Made by a program: the position numbers and the translations under genes | Notes under the pieces: model-generated | What the model was told of the DNA's origin: nothing | Seen by the model: the letters and a program-made list of their open reading frames with translations, nothing else | Databases searched by the model: none | Shown here: one piece after another, positions 8,153 through 15,729 of the stretch | Layout: each line of letters starts with the position of its first letter | Position numbering within the stretch: position 1 is the first letter of the stretch | Assembly: GCA_013043945.1 (NCBI GenBank) | Contig: JABEUW010000068.1 | Span: 1-37,415 of the forward strand | DNA: 37,415 nt | Direction: 5' to 3' | Source: Vulcanimicrobiota bacterium | GTDB lineage: Bacteria > Vulcanimicrobiota > Vulcanimicrobiia > Vulcanimicrobiales > Vulcanimicrobiaceae

Positions 8153-10137
8153 TACCGTACCCCCGCGGGACGACGCGCTTGTTTCGCTTGGTACATTTTC
8201 GCGTCGGCGGCGGCCAATAACGAGCTGGGATCGTTTCCATCGAGTCCGAAGATCGCCGGGCCGACCGAGATGCCCACGGGAAGATCGATCTCCGCGAATG
8301 GCTCTCTCATGGCTTTTTCGATGCGTGCGGTACAACGATCCAGGCTATCGCTCCGCAGATCGTTGAGCACGACCACGAACTCGTCGCCGCCGATGCGGGC
8401 GACGAGTTCGTCGCCGCGCACGACGCCGACGAGGCGATGCCCCACTTCGGCGAGTATGCGGTCCCCCACGGCGTGGCCGAAGCGATCGTTCACGCTCTTA
8501 AAACCATCGAGATCGAGAAAGAGAATACCCAACTCTCCTCCATTGCGCTTCGTGCGAACGATTTCCCGTTCGAGGCGCTGGGCGAGCAAGGTGCGATTGG
8601 CGAGCCCCGTGAGCGGATCGCGGAGAGCGAGGTCCCCCAGCGTCCGCGCTCGCCGGTCGCGTTCGAAGGCGCTCCCCAGTAATGCAGCCATCAGCTTCAC
8701 GAAGTCGACATCGTTGGCGTCGAACGGCGTCTCTCGGAGAAATTTCGAGGAGAACGCCAACGCTCCGAATCGAATCCCTTCCACGGTGATCGGCGCTCCT
8801 AAAAAGCATCGCCACGGCTCGCCTTCGGCCGCGACATCCTCGTGAAACGAACTCTCGCGTATGTCGTTAATCACCAACGGCGTCTCGTTCTCCAACAATT
8901 GCCGCGATATCGCTCGCACGATCGGCACGCGATCCCCGAGGGCGAACCGCCCCGAGCCGCCTTTGGCGCGGATCACAAAATCGTCGCCGTCGATGCCGAG
9001 CACGTAACCGATCTCCATTTCGAGAATGCGGCGGCCGAAATCGAGCACTCGCGCGAGCAATGGTTCGAGCTCGTCTTGGGGAACCGTCGCCAGACGATAG
9101 AGTTCGCGTAATTTTTCCCGCGTCAACTCCTCGCGCCGTTCGAATGCACGCTGCGCGCTCAGATCTCGCATGATGATGTAGTAGCCCTCGATCTCCGTTC
9201 CATGCGCCATCGGAATGAGCGCAGCTATCACCGGAAGAACGTGGCCGTCCTTACAACGTAATTGCGACTCGGCTTCAAACGCTTCGCCAGCCATGACCCG
9301 GCGATAGGCATTCTCCCGAATATCCTCCGACCCGGTCGCCGAAAAGAGCGCGGAGGTCTCGCCGACCAGTTCGTCGCTTCCGTACCCCGAGATGCGCTCG
9401 AAGGCCGCATTCGCGCGAAGGATATGGCGATCGGCACCGAGTTGAAGCATCGGTTCGTAATTGATATCGAAGAGCGAACGGAAACGCTCGGTTTCGAAGA
9501 GCAGCTCGCGCTCCAAGATCCGCAGCGGGCGCAGATCCTTCGCGATCCCAAAGACACCGACGACCGCTCCTCCGCTGATAATCGGAACGAAAGTTGCCCA
9601 GACGGGAATGCGTTGAGCGTGCACGCCGAGTGCCAACGTCTCGAATTCCACCGCGTCCCCCTTGAGGGCGCGGGCGAAATAGCGCTGGACTTCATCGCGC
9701 CGCTCGGCGGTGACGCAATCGATGATGCGAAACGCCGTGCCGTCACCGCCTCCATCGCCGAATAACTCCCGGGCCGGTGCATTCGCTTGTTGCAAGATTC
9801 CATCGATATCCCAAAGGATGCCGATATCGGGAATCTTGGTAAACAACCGCTCGAAGCGCTCGCGTTCGAGCTCGATCTCTGCGGCGTAGGCCGCAAAACG
9901 TCGAATCGTCGGCAACATCATCGAGCGCCATATAACGCCGAGTACCAGAACGATCGTCGCACCGGCAACCGCAATCACGATCGCCGCGAGGTGATGGAGC
10001 GGCCAGACAACCGCGGCCGCCACGACGGAGAAGAGCGCCGCTGCGAAGGCGGCGAGGCCGAACGCGCGCGCAGAGAAGGTGAAAAAGCGCCCTTCCTCCC
10101 GTTTCGGAGCTTCGGCTAGGAGCATCCTACCGAGCAT
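8152..10137 (-). CDS. Membrane PAS-PAS-GAF-GGDEF protein (putative diguanylate cyclase)
   Basis: About 661 residues from the ATG at 10137, which has a G-rich stretch about 7 bases upstream; a TTG at 10161 is also possible. Two N-terminal membrane helices (AFGLAAFAAALFSVVAAAVVW and a second, Ala/Val/Ile-rich helix) are followed by PAS (RFERLFTKIPDIGILWDIDG), a second PAS (RFRSLFDINYEPMLQLGADR), GAF (VLDFGRRILEMEIGYVLGIDGDDFV) and GGDEF (RDPLTGLANR, IGGDEF intact). The position matching the RxxD inhibition site reads RGDE, so feedback inhibition may be lost. It has the same domain plan as the gene that follows it, suggesting tandem duplication with divergence. Confidence 0.87.
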   Translation of the reverse strand: MLGRMLLAEAPKREEGRFFTFSARAFGLAAFAAALFSVVAAAVVWPLHHLAAIVIAVAGATIVLVLGVIWRSMMLPTIRRFAAYAAEIELERERFERLFTKIPDIGILWDIDGILQQANAPARELFGDGGGDGTAFRIIDCVTAERRDEVQRYFARALKGDAVEFETLALGVHAQRIPVWATFVPIISGGAVVGVFGIAKDLRPLRILERELLFETERFRSLFDINYEPMLQLGADRHILRANAAFERISGYGSDELVGETSALFSATGSEDIRENAYRRVMAGEAFEAESQLRCKDGHVLPVIAALIPMAHGTEIEGYYIIMRDLSAQRAFERREELTREKLRELYRLATVPQDELEPLLARVLDFGRRILEMEIGYVLGIDGDDFVIRAKGGSGRFALGDRVPIVRAISRQLLENETPLVINDIRESSFHEDVAAEGEPWRCFLGAPITVEGIRFGALAFSSKFLRETPFDANDVDFVKLMAALLGSAFERDRRARTLGDLALRDPLTGLANRTLLAQRLEREIVRTKRNGGELGILFLDLDGFKSVNDRFGHAVGDRILAEVGHRLVGVVRGDELVARIGGDEFVVVLNDLRSDSLDRCTARIEKAMREPFAEIDLPVGISVGPAIFGLDGNDPSSLLAAADAKMYQAKQARRPAGVR

Positions 10138-10171
10138 ACGCGAGCCCCCCCAGGCCGTCAAATCGCGGCTT

Positions 10172-10897
10172 TTAGAGCACTGTTAGAAGTACGGCAGCCG
10201 ATAGCACGACTCCGGCCGTCTCGGTGCGCAATATTCGCAGACCGAACCTGAGCATCCGCGCGCCGGCGGCGGCGGATCGTTCGGCCTCCCCGGCGCTGAA
10301 TCCACCCTCGGGACCCACCAGCCCCAGCGCGCTCTCCGCTCCCGCGAGCGCCTCTTGCAACAGCGGAAGAGGCGAATGAAGCGGGGCGAGCTCCCAGGGC
10401 ATAAGGAGCGCGTCGTACTCGCCGGCTTCGAGCAAGAGTGCCTCAAGCGAGAGGGGGGCGGCGATCTCCATCGGCTCGCTCCGTCCGCTCTGCAGCGCCG
10501 CCGAACGAGCGAGCCGCCGCCAGCGATCGAGTTTCCCAGGCGAGCAATCGCGGGCGATGCAGCGGTCGGTGATCAGCGGCACCAGACGGGCGACCCCGAG
10601 TTCGCTCGCCTTCTCGACGACGTACTCCATCTTGCTGCCCTTCGGTATCCCCTGCGCTAAGGTGAAGCGCAGCGTGCGCGCCGGCTCCGGCTCGACGAGT
10701 CGCTCGCGCGGCAGTACCAACGCCGTGCGTTCGAGCCGTTCGATCGTACAACGATAGCGCGCGCCTGCGGAATCGAGAATCTCCAACTCGTCGCCGACGC
10801 GAGCGCGCATGACGAGCTTGAGCTTGCGCGCATCCTCGCCGACGATCTCGGACGGTTCGCCGATACGAACGATCCCTTCGACGAAAAAACGCATCAT
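10172..10897 (-). CDS. rsmE: 16S rRNA m3U1498 methyltransferase RsmE
   Basis: A 241-residue SPOUT-family methyltransferase that methylates N3 of U1498 of 16S rRNA. It has the N-terminal PUA-like domain (MRFFVEG... GDELEILDSAG) and the signature knot motifs LVGPEGGFS (about 193-201) and LRILRTETA (220-228), with the mid-protein segment QGIPKGSKMEYVVEKASELGV. It sits 3 bases after dnaJ on the same strand. The hrcA-dnaJ-rsmE order is a common bacterial arrangement, often with prmA between, which is absent here. Confidence 0.96.
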   Translation of the reverse strand: MMRFFVEGIVRIGEPSEIVGEDARKLKLVMRARVGDELEILDSAGARYRCTIERLERTALVLPRERLVEPEPARTLRFTLAQGIPKGSKMEYVVEKASELGVARLVPLITDRCIARDCSPGKLDRWRRLARSAALQSGRSEPMEIAAPLSLEALLLEAGEYDALLMPWELAPLHSPLPLLQEALAGAESALGLVGPEGGFSAGEAERSAAAGARMLRFGLRILRTETAGVVLSAAVLLTVL

Positions 10898-10900
10898 CGA

Positions 10901-12019
10901 TTATTCCGGGCGAAAGGCTTCTTTAAGACGCTCGAAAAACGAACGCTCTTCGATTTCGTCGCCGCCGAGCTTGGCAAATTCTTCCAATAGTTCGCGTTGT
11001 TTTTTCGAGACGCGCGTCGGCGTAACGACGTGAACGGTCACGTGATGGTCGCCGCGTTGCCCGCCGCGAACGCTCGGCATCCCATGTCCGCGCATGCGCA
11101 GCGTCGTTCCCGTCTGCGTGCCGGGCGGGATCGTCAGATCCAACTCACCTTCCAACGACGATACGCGCAGGGTTGCGCCGAGTGCGGCGTGCGTGAACGC
11201 GATCGGAATATCGACCGCCGTGTCCATTCCCTCGCGCCGAAAGCGTTCGTGGCGCCGCACGCTCAGATAGACGAAGAGATCGCCCGCGGCCCCACCGCGA
11301 ATGCCGCCTTCGCCGCTACCGGCGATGCGAATGCGCGCGCCGTCGTCGACGCCGGCGGGAATTTTTACCGTAAGCTTGCGCTCGCTCTCCTTGCGCCCGC
11401 GTCCTCCGCAACTCTCGCAAGGGCGCGCGACCATCTGGCCGTCGCCGCCGCAGCGCGGGCAGGTACTCTGGGTGACGAACGGCCCGAGCGGCGTCTGTCG
11501 CGCGACGCGCACGACGCCGGTGCCCGCGCATTGAACGCAGGGCGCGACGGTGCTGCCTTCGGCGGCGCCGCTGCCGGAGCAGGTTTCGCATTGACCGAGA
11601 TGCGTGAATGTGAGCTCGCGCGTCGTTCCGGCGAACGCTTCTTCCAGCGAGATATCGAGATCGTATCGCAGGTCGCTCCCGCGTTGCGGCCCGGAACGGC
11701 GCTGCTGGCCACCGTTGCGCATCTCGCTGAAGAACATATCGAAGATATCGCCGAAACCACCGCCGCCGCCGAACGGCGACCCCGTAAAGCCTTCGTTGGG
11801 GTCGGCGGTACCGAAGCGGTCGTAGCGCGCACGCTTTTCGGGATTCGAGAGCACCTCGTATGCTTCGTTGATCTCTTTGAAGCGCGTCTCGGCGTTCGCC
11901 TTATCGGAGGCGACATCGGGGTGATGCTGCCGCGCCAATTGGCGATATGCACGTTTGATGGCTTCGGGCGCCGCATCGCGAGCAACGCCTAAGACTTCGT
12001 AATAATCTACGCTGGGCAT
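10901..12019 (-). CDS. dnaJ: Chaperone DnaJ (type I Hsp40)
   Basis: A 372-residue type I J-protein that stimulates DnaK ATPase and binds unfolded substrates. The J domain (about 4-70) has the HPD motif at 33-35. It is followed by a short Gly/Phe region (NEGFTGSPFGGGGGFGDIFDMFF) and four zinc-binding CxxCxGxG repeats (CETCSGSG 144-151, CVQCAGTG 161-168, CPRCGGDG 187-194, CESCGGRG 201-208), then the two substrate-binding beta domains. It lies 21 bases downstream of hrcA and is probably under the same heat-shock control. No dnaK or grpE gene is in the window. Confidence 0.97.
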   Translation of the reverse strand: MPSVDYYEVLGVARDAAPEAIKRAYRQLARQHHPDVASDKANAETRFKEINEAYEVLSNPEKRARYDRFGTADPNEGFTGSPFGGGGGFGDIFDMFFSEMRNGGQQRRSGPQRGSDLRYDLDISLEEAFAGTTRELTFTHLGQCETCSGSGAAEGSTVAPCVQCAGTGVVRVARQTPLGPFVTQSTCPRCGGDGQMVARPCESCGGRGRKESERKLTVKIPAGVDDGARIRIAGSGEGGIRGGAAGDLFVYLSVRRHERFRREGMDTAVDIPIAFTHAALGATLRVSSLEGELDLTIPPGTQTGTTLRMRGHGMPSVRGGQRGDHHVTVHVVTPTRVSKKQRELLEEFAKLGGDEIEERSFFERLKEAFRPE

Positions 12020-12040
12020 GGGTGTGTTGCTGTACGTTCC

Positions 12041-13090
12041 TTACTTTACTTCGACATCGTGGAGGCGTTCGGAGAGCGTCTCGGCGGTTCCCGATGCGAG
12101 CGCCAAGAGCCGCGCATACGGCATGCGCCGCGGTCCGAGAATCGAAAGCATCCCAACCGCACGTTCGCCGAAGCGATAGGGAACCGTAACCAGCGAGAGA
12201 TCGGCGAGCTCCTCGCTTCCTAGTTCGTGGCCGATCTTCACGCTTGCAGTGGGGCTATCGAAGGCGTCGGCGACGAGATCGTAGAGCGTTCTCTGCTCTT
12301 CGAGGATCCGAAGTATAGAACGCAGCTTGCGAACGTCGCGAAACTCCGGCTGGTCGAGAAGGTGCTGCGCGCCCGAGGCGGAGATACCGGGCTGCTCTTG
12401 CGTCCGCGCACCGATGAATGCCGCGCGCACCGCTGCGGCCATATCGTCGCCGAAGCCGCAACTCTTCGTAAGCGCCGTCAGCGATCGATCGTCGCAATCG
12501 CGCAAAAGCCTACCGGCAAAGGTCGCGTTGAGGGCATTGGAGAGCCGCGTGAGATCGTCGGGCGAGAGGTCGTTTCGCAGTTCAAAGAGCGATTGCGAGG
12601 CAACGCCGAGCGAGGTGACGATGATCGCGATGCCCGAGCGCTCGGCGATCCAGATGAGTTGTACGTAACGAAAACTCTGCGTGTCGCTCTGCGGCTTGGT
12701 GACAAAGGCGAGATTTCCCGCGAGCCGTCCCAAGAGCCGGCTGCTCTGCTCGACGATTTCATCGAGTTGCGCGCGCGCATCGCGCATTTCGTCGCGAATG
12801 CGGCGACGCTCGTCGGCGCCGAGTTCTTCGGGCGACATCAACGCATCGACGTAGGTACGATATCCCGCGTCGGAGGGAACGCGCCCGGCGGAGGTATGCG
12901 GCTGCTCGAGGTATCCCCCGGCTTCGAGATCCGCCATTTCGTTGCGCACCGTCGCCGAGCTGACGCCAAGATTATATTTCTGGGTCAGTGCCTGCGAGCC
13001 CACGGGTTCGCCGGTCGCGATATATTCGTAGACCACCGTGGCGAGAATGTAGGCTTTGCGCTTGTCGAGCCCGTCGACCTCGTTCTCCAT
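12041..13090 (-). CDS. hrcA: Heat-inducible transcription repressor HrcA
   Basis: About 349 residues from the ATG at 13090. An N-terminal winged helix recognises the CIRCE operator (LDKRKAYILATVVYEYIATGEPVGS, NLGVSSATVRNEMADLEAGGYLEQPHTSAGRVPS). A GAF-like dimerisation domain follows, with the C-terminal GPRRMPYARLLAL typical of HrcA. It represses chaperone genes and is relieved when GroE is titrated by unfolded protein. The open frame runs upstream to 13162, but the start at 13090 is preferred because it places translation just after the CIRCE palindrome (13101-13127). Confidence 0.95.
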   Translation of the reverse strand: MENEVDGLDKRKAYILATVVYEYIATGEPVGSQALTQKYNLGVSSATVRNEMADLEAGGYLEQPHTSAGRVPSDAGYRTYVDALMSPEELGADERRRIRDEMRDARAQLDEIVEQSSRLLGRLAGNLAFVTKPQSDTQSFRYVQLIWIAERSGIAIIVTSLGVASQSLFELRNDLSPDDLTRLSNALNATFAGRLLRDCDDRSLTALTKSCGFGDDMAAAVRAAFIGARTQEQPGISASGAQHLLDQPEFRDVRKLRSILRILEEQRTLYDLVADAFDSPTASVKIGHELGSEELADLSLVTVPYRFGERAVGMLSILGPRRMPYARLLALASGTAETLSERLHDVEVK

Positions 13091-13100
13091 CACTCGTAGT

Positions 13101-13127
13101 TTAGCACTCCGAGCAAGCGAGTGCGAA
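13101..13127. promoter_or_regulatory. CIRCE operator (HrcA binding site)
   Basis: TTAGCACTC, a 9-base spacer, then GAGTGCGAA. This matches the canonical CIRCE inverted repeat TTAGCACTC-N9-GAGTGCTAA at 16 of 18 positions. It lies 10 bases before the hrcA start and in the 82-bp divergent gap with acs. It should mediate autoregulation of hrcA-dnaJ(-rsmE). Whether it also affects acs on the other strand is open. Confidence 0.92.
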
Positions 13128-13172
13128 GCTCGGGCGCCAGGGCGACAAAGGTCGACCGCCAATCACCGCAGC

Positions 13173-15128
13173 ATGGAATCGAAAGCCATCGAATCGCTGC
13201 TCGACGAACGGCGCGCCTTCCCGCCCCCTCCGGCCTTCGCCGCCCAGGCGAACGCCGGCCCGGGGATCTACGCCGAGGCCGAGGGCGACCCCCTCGCCTT
13301 CTGGGCCGGCTGGGCGCGAAAGCTGCACTGGTCGCGCCCCTTCACGCGGGTCCTCGACTGGGAGGAGCCGTTCGCGCAGTGGTTCGCCGATGGGGCGATC
13401 AACGCGTCGGTCAACTGCCTCGACCGCCACGTCGAAGCCGGGCTCGGCGCGCGCATCGCCTACTACTACGAAGGCGAGCCGGGGGATCGGCGTGCGATCA
13501 CCTACCGCGCCCTGCTCGAGGAGGTCTGTCGGTTCGCCAACGCCCTGCGCAGACTCGGCATCGAACGCGGCGACCGCGTGGCGATCTACATGCCGATGAT
13601 TCCCGAGCTTCCCGTCGCGATGTTAGCCTGCGCGCGCATCGGTGCGGCGCACTCCGTTATTTTCGGGGGCTTCTCACCCGATGCGATTATCGACCGCGTC
13701 AACGATGCGGAGTGCGTCGCGTTGATTACCGCCGATCAAGGGTGGCGGCGCGGTAATAAAGTCCCGCTCAAAGCGAACTGCGACGTGGCGATGGCACAGA
13801 CGCCCTCGATCCGTCACTGTATCGTCGCCAAACGCGTCGGCGACCCGGTGACGATGATGCCGGATCGCGACCTGTGGTGGGACGACCTCGTCGCTCGCGA
13901 ATCGACGACCTGCGAACCCGCACAAACGATGGCCGAAGACCTGCTCTTTCTGCTCTATACCAGCGGGACGACCGCAAAGCCGAAGGGGATCAAGCACACG
14001 ACCGGCGGCTACCTCACGCACGTGAGTGCGACGCATCAATTGGTCTTCGATCTCAAGGCCGAGCGCGATATTTATTGGTGTGCCGCCGACATCGGTTGGG
14101 TCACGGGTCACTCCTACATCGTCTACGGGCCGCTCTGCAACGCTGCGACGAGCGTTATCTACGAAGGCACGCCCGATTACCCGGAAAAAGATCGCCTCTG
14201 GGAGATCGTCGAACGCTACGGCGTTACCATTCTCTACACCGCACCGACCGCGATTCGCACCTTCATGAAGTGGGGAACGCAGCATTTAGAGCGCCACGAT
14301 CTTTCTTCGCTGCGACTCTTGGGCTCGGTCGGTGAACCGATCAATCCCGAAGCCTGGATCTGGTATCGCGAGCACGTCGGCGGCGGGCGTTGCCCGATCG
14401 TCGATACCTGGTGGCAGACGGAGACCGGCGGCATGATGATCTCGCCGTTGCCCGGCGTTACGACGGCGCTTCCGGGGAGCGCGACGAAGCCGCTCCCGGG
14501 CATCTCCGCCGATATCGTCGACGAAGCCGGCAAGAGCGTTCCGCTCGGCGGTGGTGGATATATCGTTATTACGCAGCCTTGGCCGGGAATGACGCGCGGC
14601 ATCTACGGCGACGACGAACGCTTCCGCGAAACCTACTGGTCGAAGTTCCCGCATCTCTATCTCGCGGGGGACGGCTGCCACCGCGACGATCGCGGCAACT
14701 ATTGGTTTATGGGGCGCATCGACGACGTGATGAATGTCAGCGGGCACCGCATCTCCACTGCCGAGGTCGAGAGCGCTTTCGTCGATCATCCCGCCGTAGC
14801 CGAAGCCGCGGTCTGCGCGAAAAACGACGATGTCACCGGCCAGGCGATCTATGCGTTCGTTACCCTTCGCGGCGGCTTCGATGGAACACCGATGCTCGCC
14901 GATGCATTGCGCGACCACGTGATGGGCAAGCTCGGAAAGTTCACGCGCCCGAAATACGTGACGTTCACGCCCGAACTTCCAAAGACGCGCAGCGGGAAGA
15001 TCATGCGCCGATTGTTACGCGATATCGCCGAAGGACGCACCCTCGGCGATACCACGACGCTCGCCGATTCCGGCGTCGTTAGCGAGTTACAGCAGCGCGC
15101 GGCGACCGACGCGGCGAAGGAAGAGTAG
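13173..15128 (+). CDS. acs: Acetyl-CoA synthetase (AMP-forming)
   Basis: About 651 residues, the usual length of Acs. It activates acetate via acetyl-AMP to acetyl-CoA. Motifs in order: the AMP-binding P-loop YTSGTTAKPKG (about 262-272), WWQTETGG in the mid-region, the hinge and C-terminal domain GRIDDVMNVSGHR, and the catalytic-lysine motif PKTRSGKIMRR near the end, whose Lys is the site acetylated in other Acs proteins. The ATG at 13173 is chosen because the frame upstream (from 13056) covers the CIRCE region and the hrcA 5' end, and Acs proteins start at about this point. It is transcribed divergently from hrcA. Confidence 0.96.
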   Translation: MESKAIESLLDERRAFPPPPAFAAQANAGPGIYAEAEGDPLAFWAGWARKLHWSRPFTRVLDWEEPFAQWFADGAINASVNCLDRHVEAGLGARIAYYYEGEPGDRRAITYRALLEEVCRFANALRRLGIERGDRVAIYMPMIPELPVAMLACARIGAAHSVIFGGFSPDAIIDRVNDAECVALITADQGWRRGNKVPLKANCDVAMAQTPSIRHCIVAKRVGDPVTMMPDRDLWWDDLVARESTTCEPAQTMAEDLLFLLYTSGTTAKPKGIKHTTGGYLTHVSATHQLVFDLKAERDIYWCAADIGWVTGHSYIVYGPLCNAATSVIYEGTPDYPEKDRLWEIVERYGVTILYTAPTAIRTFMKWGTQHLERHDLSSLRLLGSVGEPINPEAWIWYREHVGGGRCPIVDTWWQTETGGMMISPLPGVTTALPGSATKPLPGISADIVDEAGKSVPLGGGGYIVITQPWPGMTRGIYGDDERFRETYWSKFPHLYLAGDGCHRDDRGNYWFMGRIDDVMNVSGHRISTAEVESAFVDHPAVAEAAVCAKNDDVTGQAIYAFVTLRGGFDGTPMLADALRDHVMGKLGKFTRPKYVTFTPELPKTRSGKIMRRLLRDIAEGRTLGDTTTLADSGVVSELQQRAATDAAKEE

Positions 15129-15140
15129 CGACGCCGACAA

Positions 15141-15554
15141 CTACGGACAGCCGTGATCCAATTGAATCATAAAGATACTCTTTCTGTTGATTCGAGGACT
15201 GTCGAATAAGAGGCTCGCGTATCCAAAGGGAATCCCACGTGTGTTACACAAGCGCGGGCGGATCGAGCGATCTAAGTAGTGATCAACATAGTCCCCGTAG
15301 TACGCGTGCACGTTGTAGAGCGTCCCCGCCAAGTAGCAACAATTATTCGCATGATAGACTGAATGCGGGGGGATGACACCATCAAACATGGTAATTGCCC
15401 CAAACCCTTGGGGGGTAATAACCACGTGAACTGGAAGGGAGCCGCTATTTTGGAGGCTGATGTAGCCGTTGTGCAGGTTGATGGATGCGTCGGCAAGTGC
15501 GGATGAAGCAAACACGGCAACGACGAGCATCGCGAGCACGCGAAGTAGTTTCAC
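15141..15554 (-). CDS. Small secreted protein, unknown function
   Basis: A 137-residue protein with a clear signal peptide (MKLLRVLAMLVVAVFASSALA). The mature part is beta-rich (INLHNGYISLQNSGSLPVHVVI) with four cysteines (a CC pair, RLCNTRG, and HGCP at the very end), which suggests disulfides after export. No family was recognised. The start is GTG at 15554, supported by a strong GGAGGG ribosome site about 9 bases upstream. It is a single gene convergent with acs and downstream of the TonB-dependent receptor on the same strand, with about 175 bases between them where I see no clear feature. Confidence 0.65.
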   Translation of the reverse strand: MKLLRVLAMLVVAVFASSALADASINLHNGYISLQNSGSLPVHVVITPQGFGAITMFDGVIPPHSVYHANNCCYLAGTLYNVHAYYGDYVDHYLDRSIRPRLCNTRGIPFGYASLLFDSPRINRKSIFMIQLDHGCP

Positions 15555-15729
15555 GATAGAGACCCTCCTTACGTCAGTAGGAACCCTAATTTTGCCCGCC
15601 GATTCGCGCTGCCACCGGCCCCTCCTGCTTGGTTCATTCGCTTTCGGCGTTCGCTCGCCGCAACGCGAGGCAGTACGGCGCCGCGAACGTATTCGCGGCG
15701 CCGTTGGATGCTCGGTTCGAGTTCGACGA

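Noticed and set aside
10997-11992. 331-residue open frame antisense to dnaJ
   Set aside because: It mirrors dnaJ exactly and has no motif or ribosome site; dnaJ is certain.
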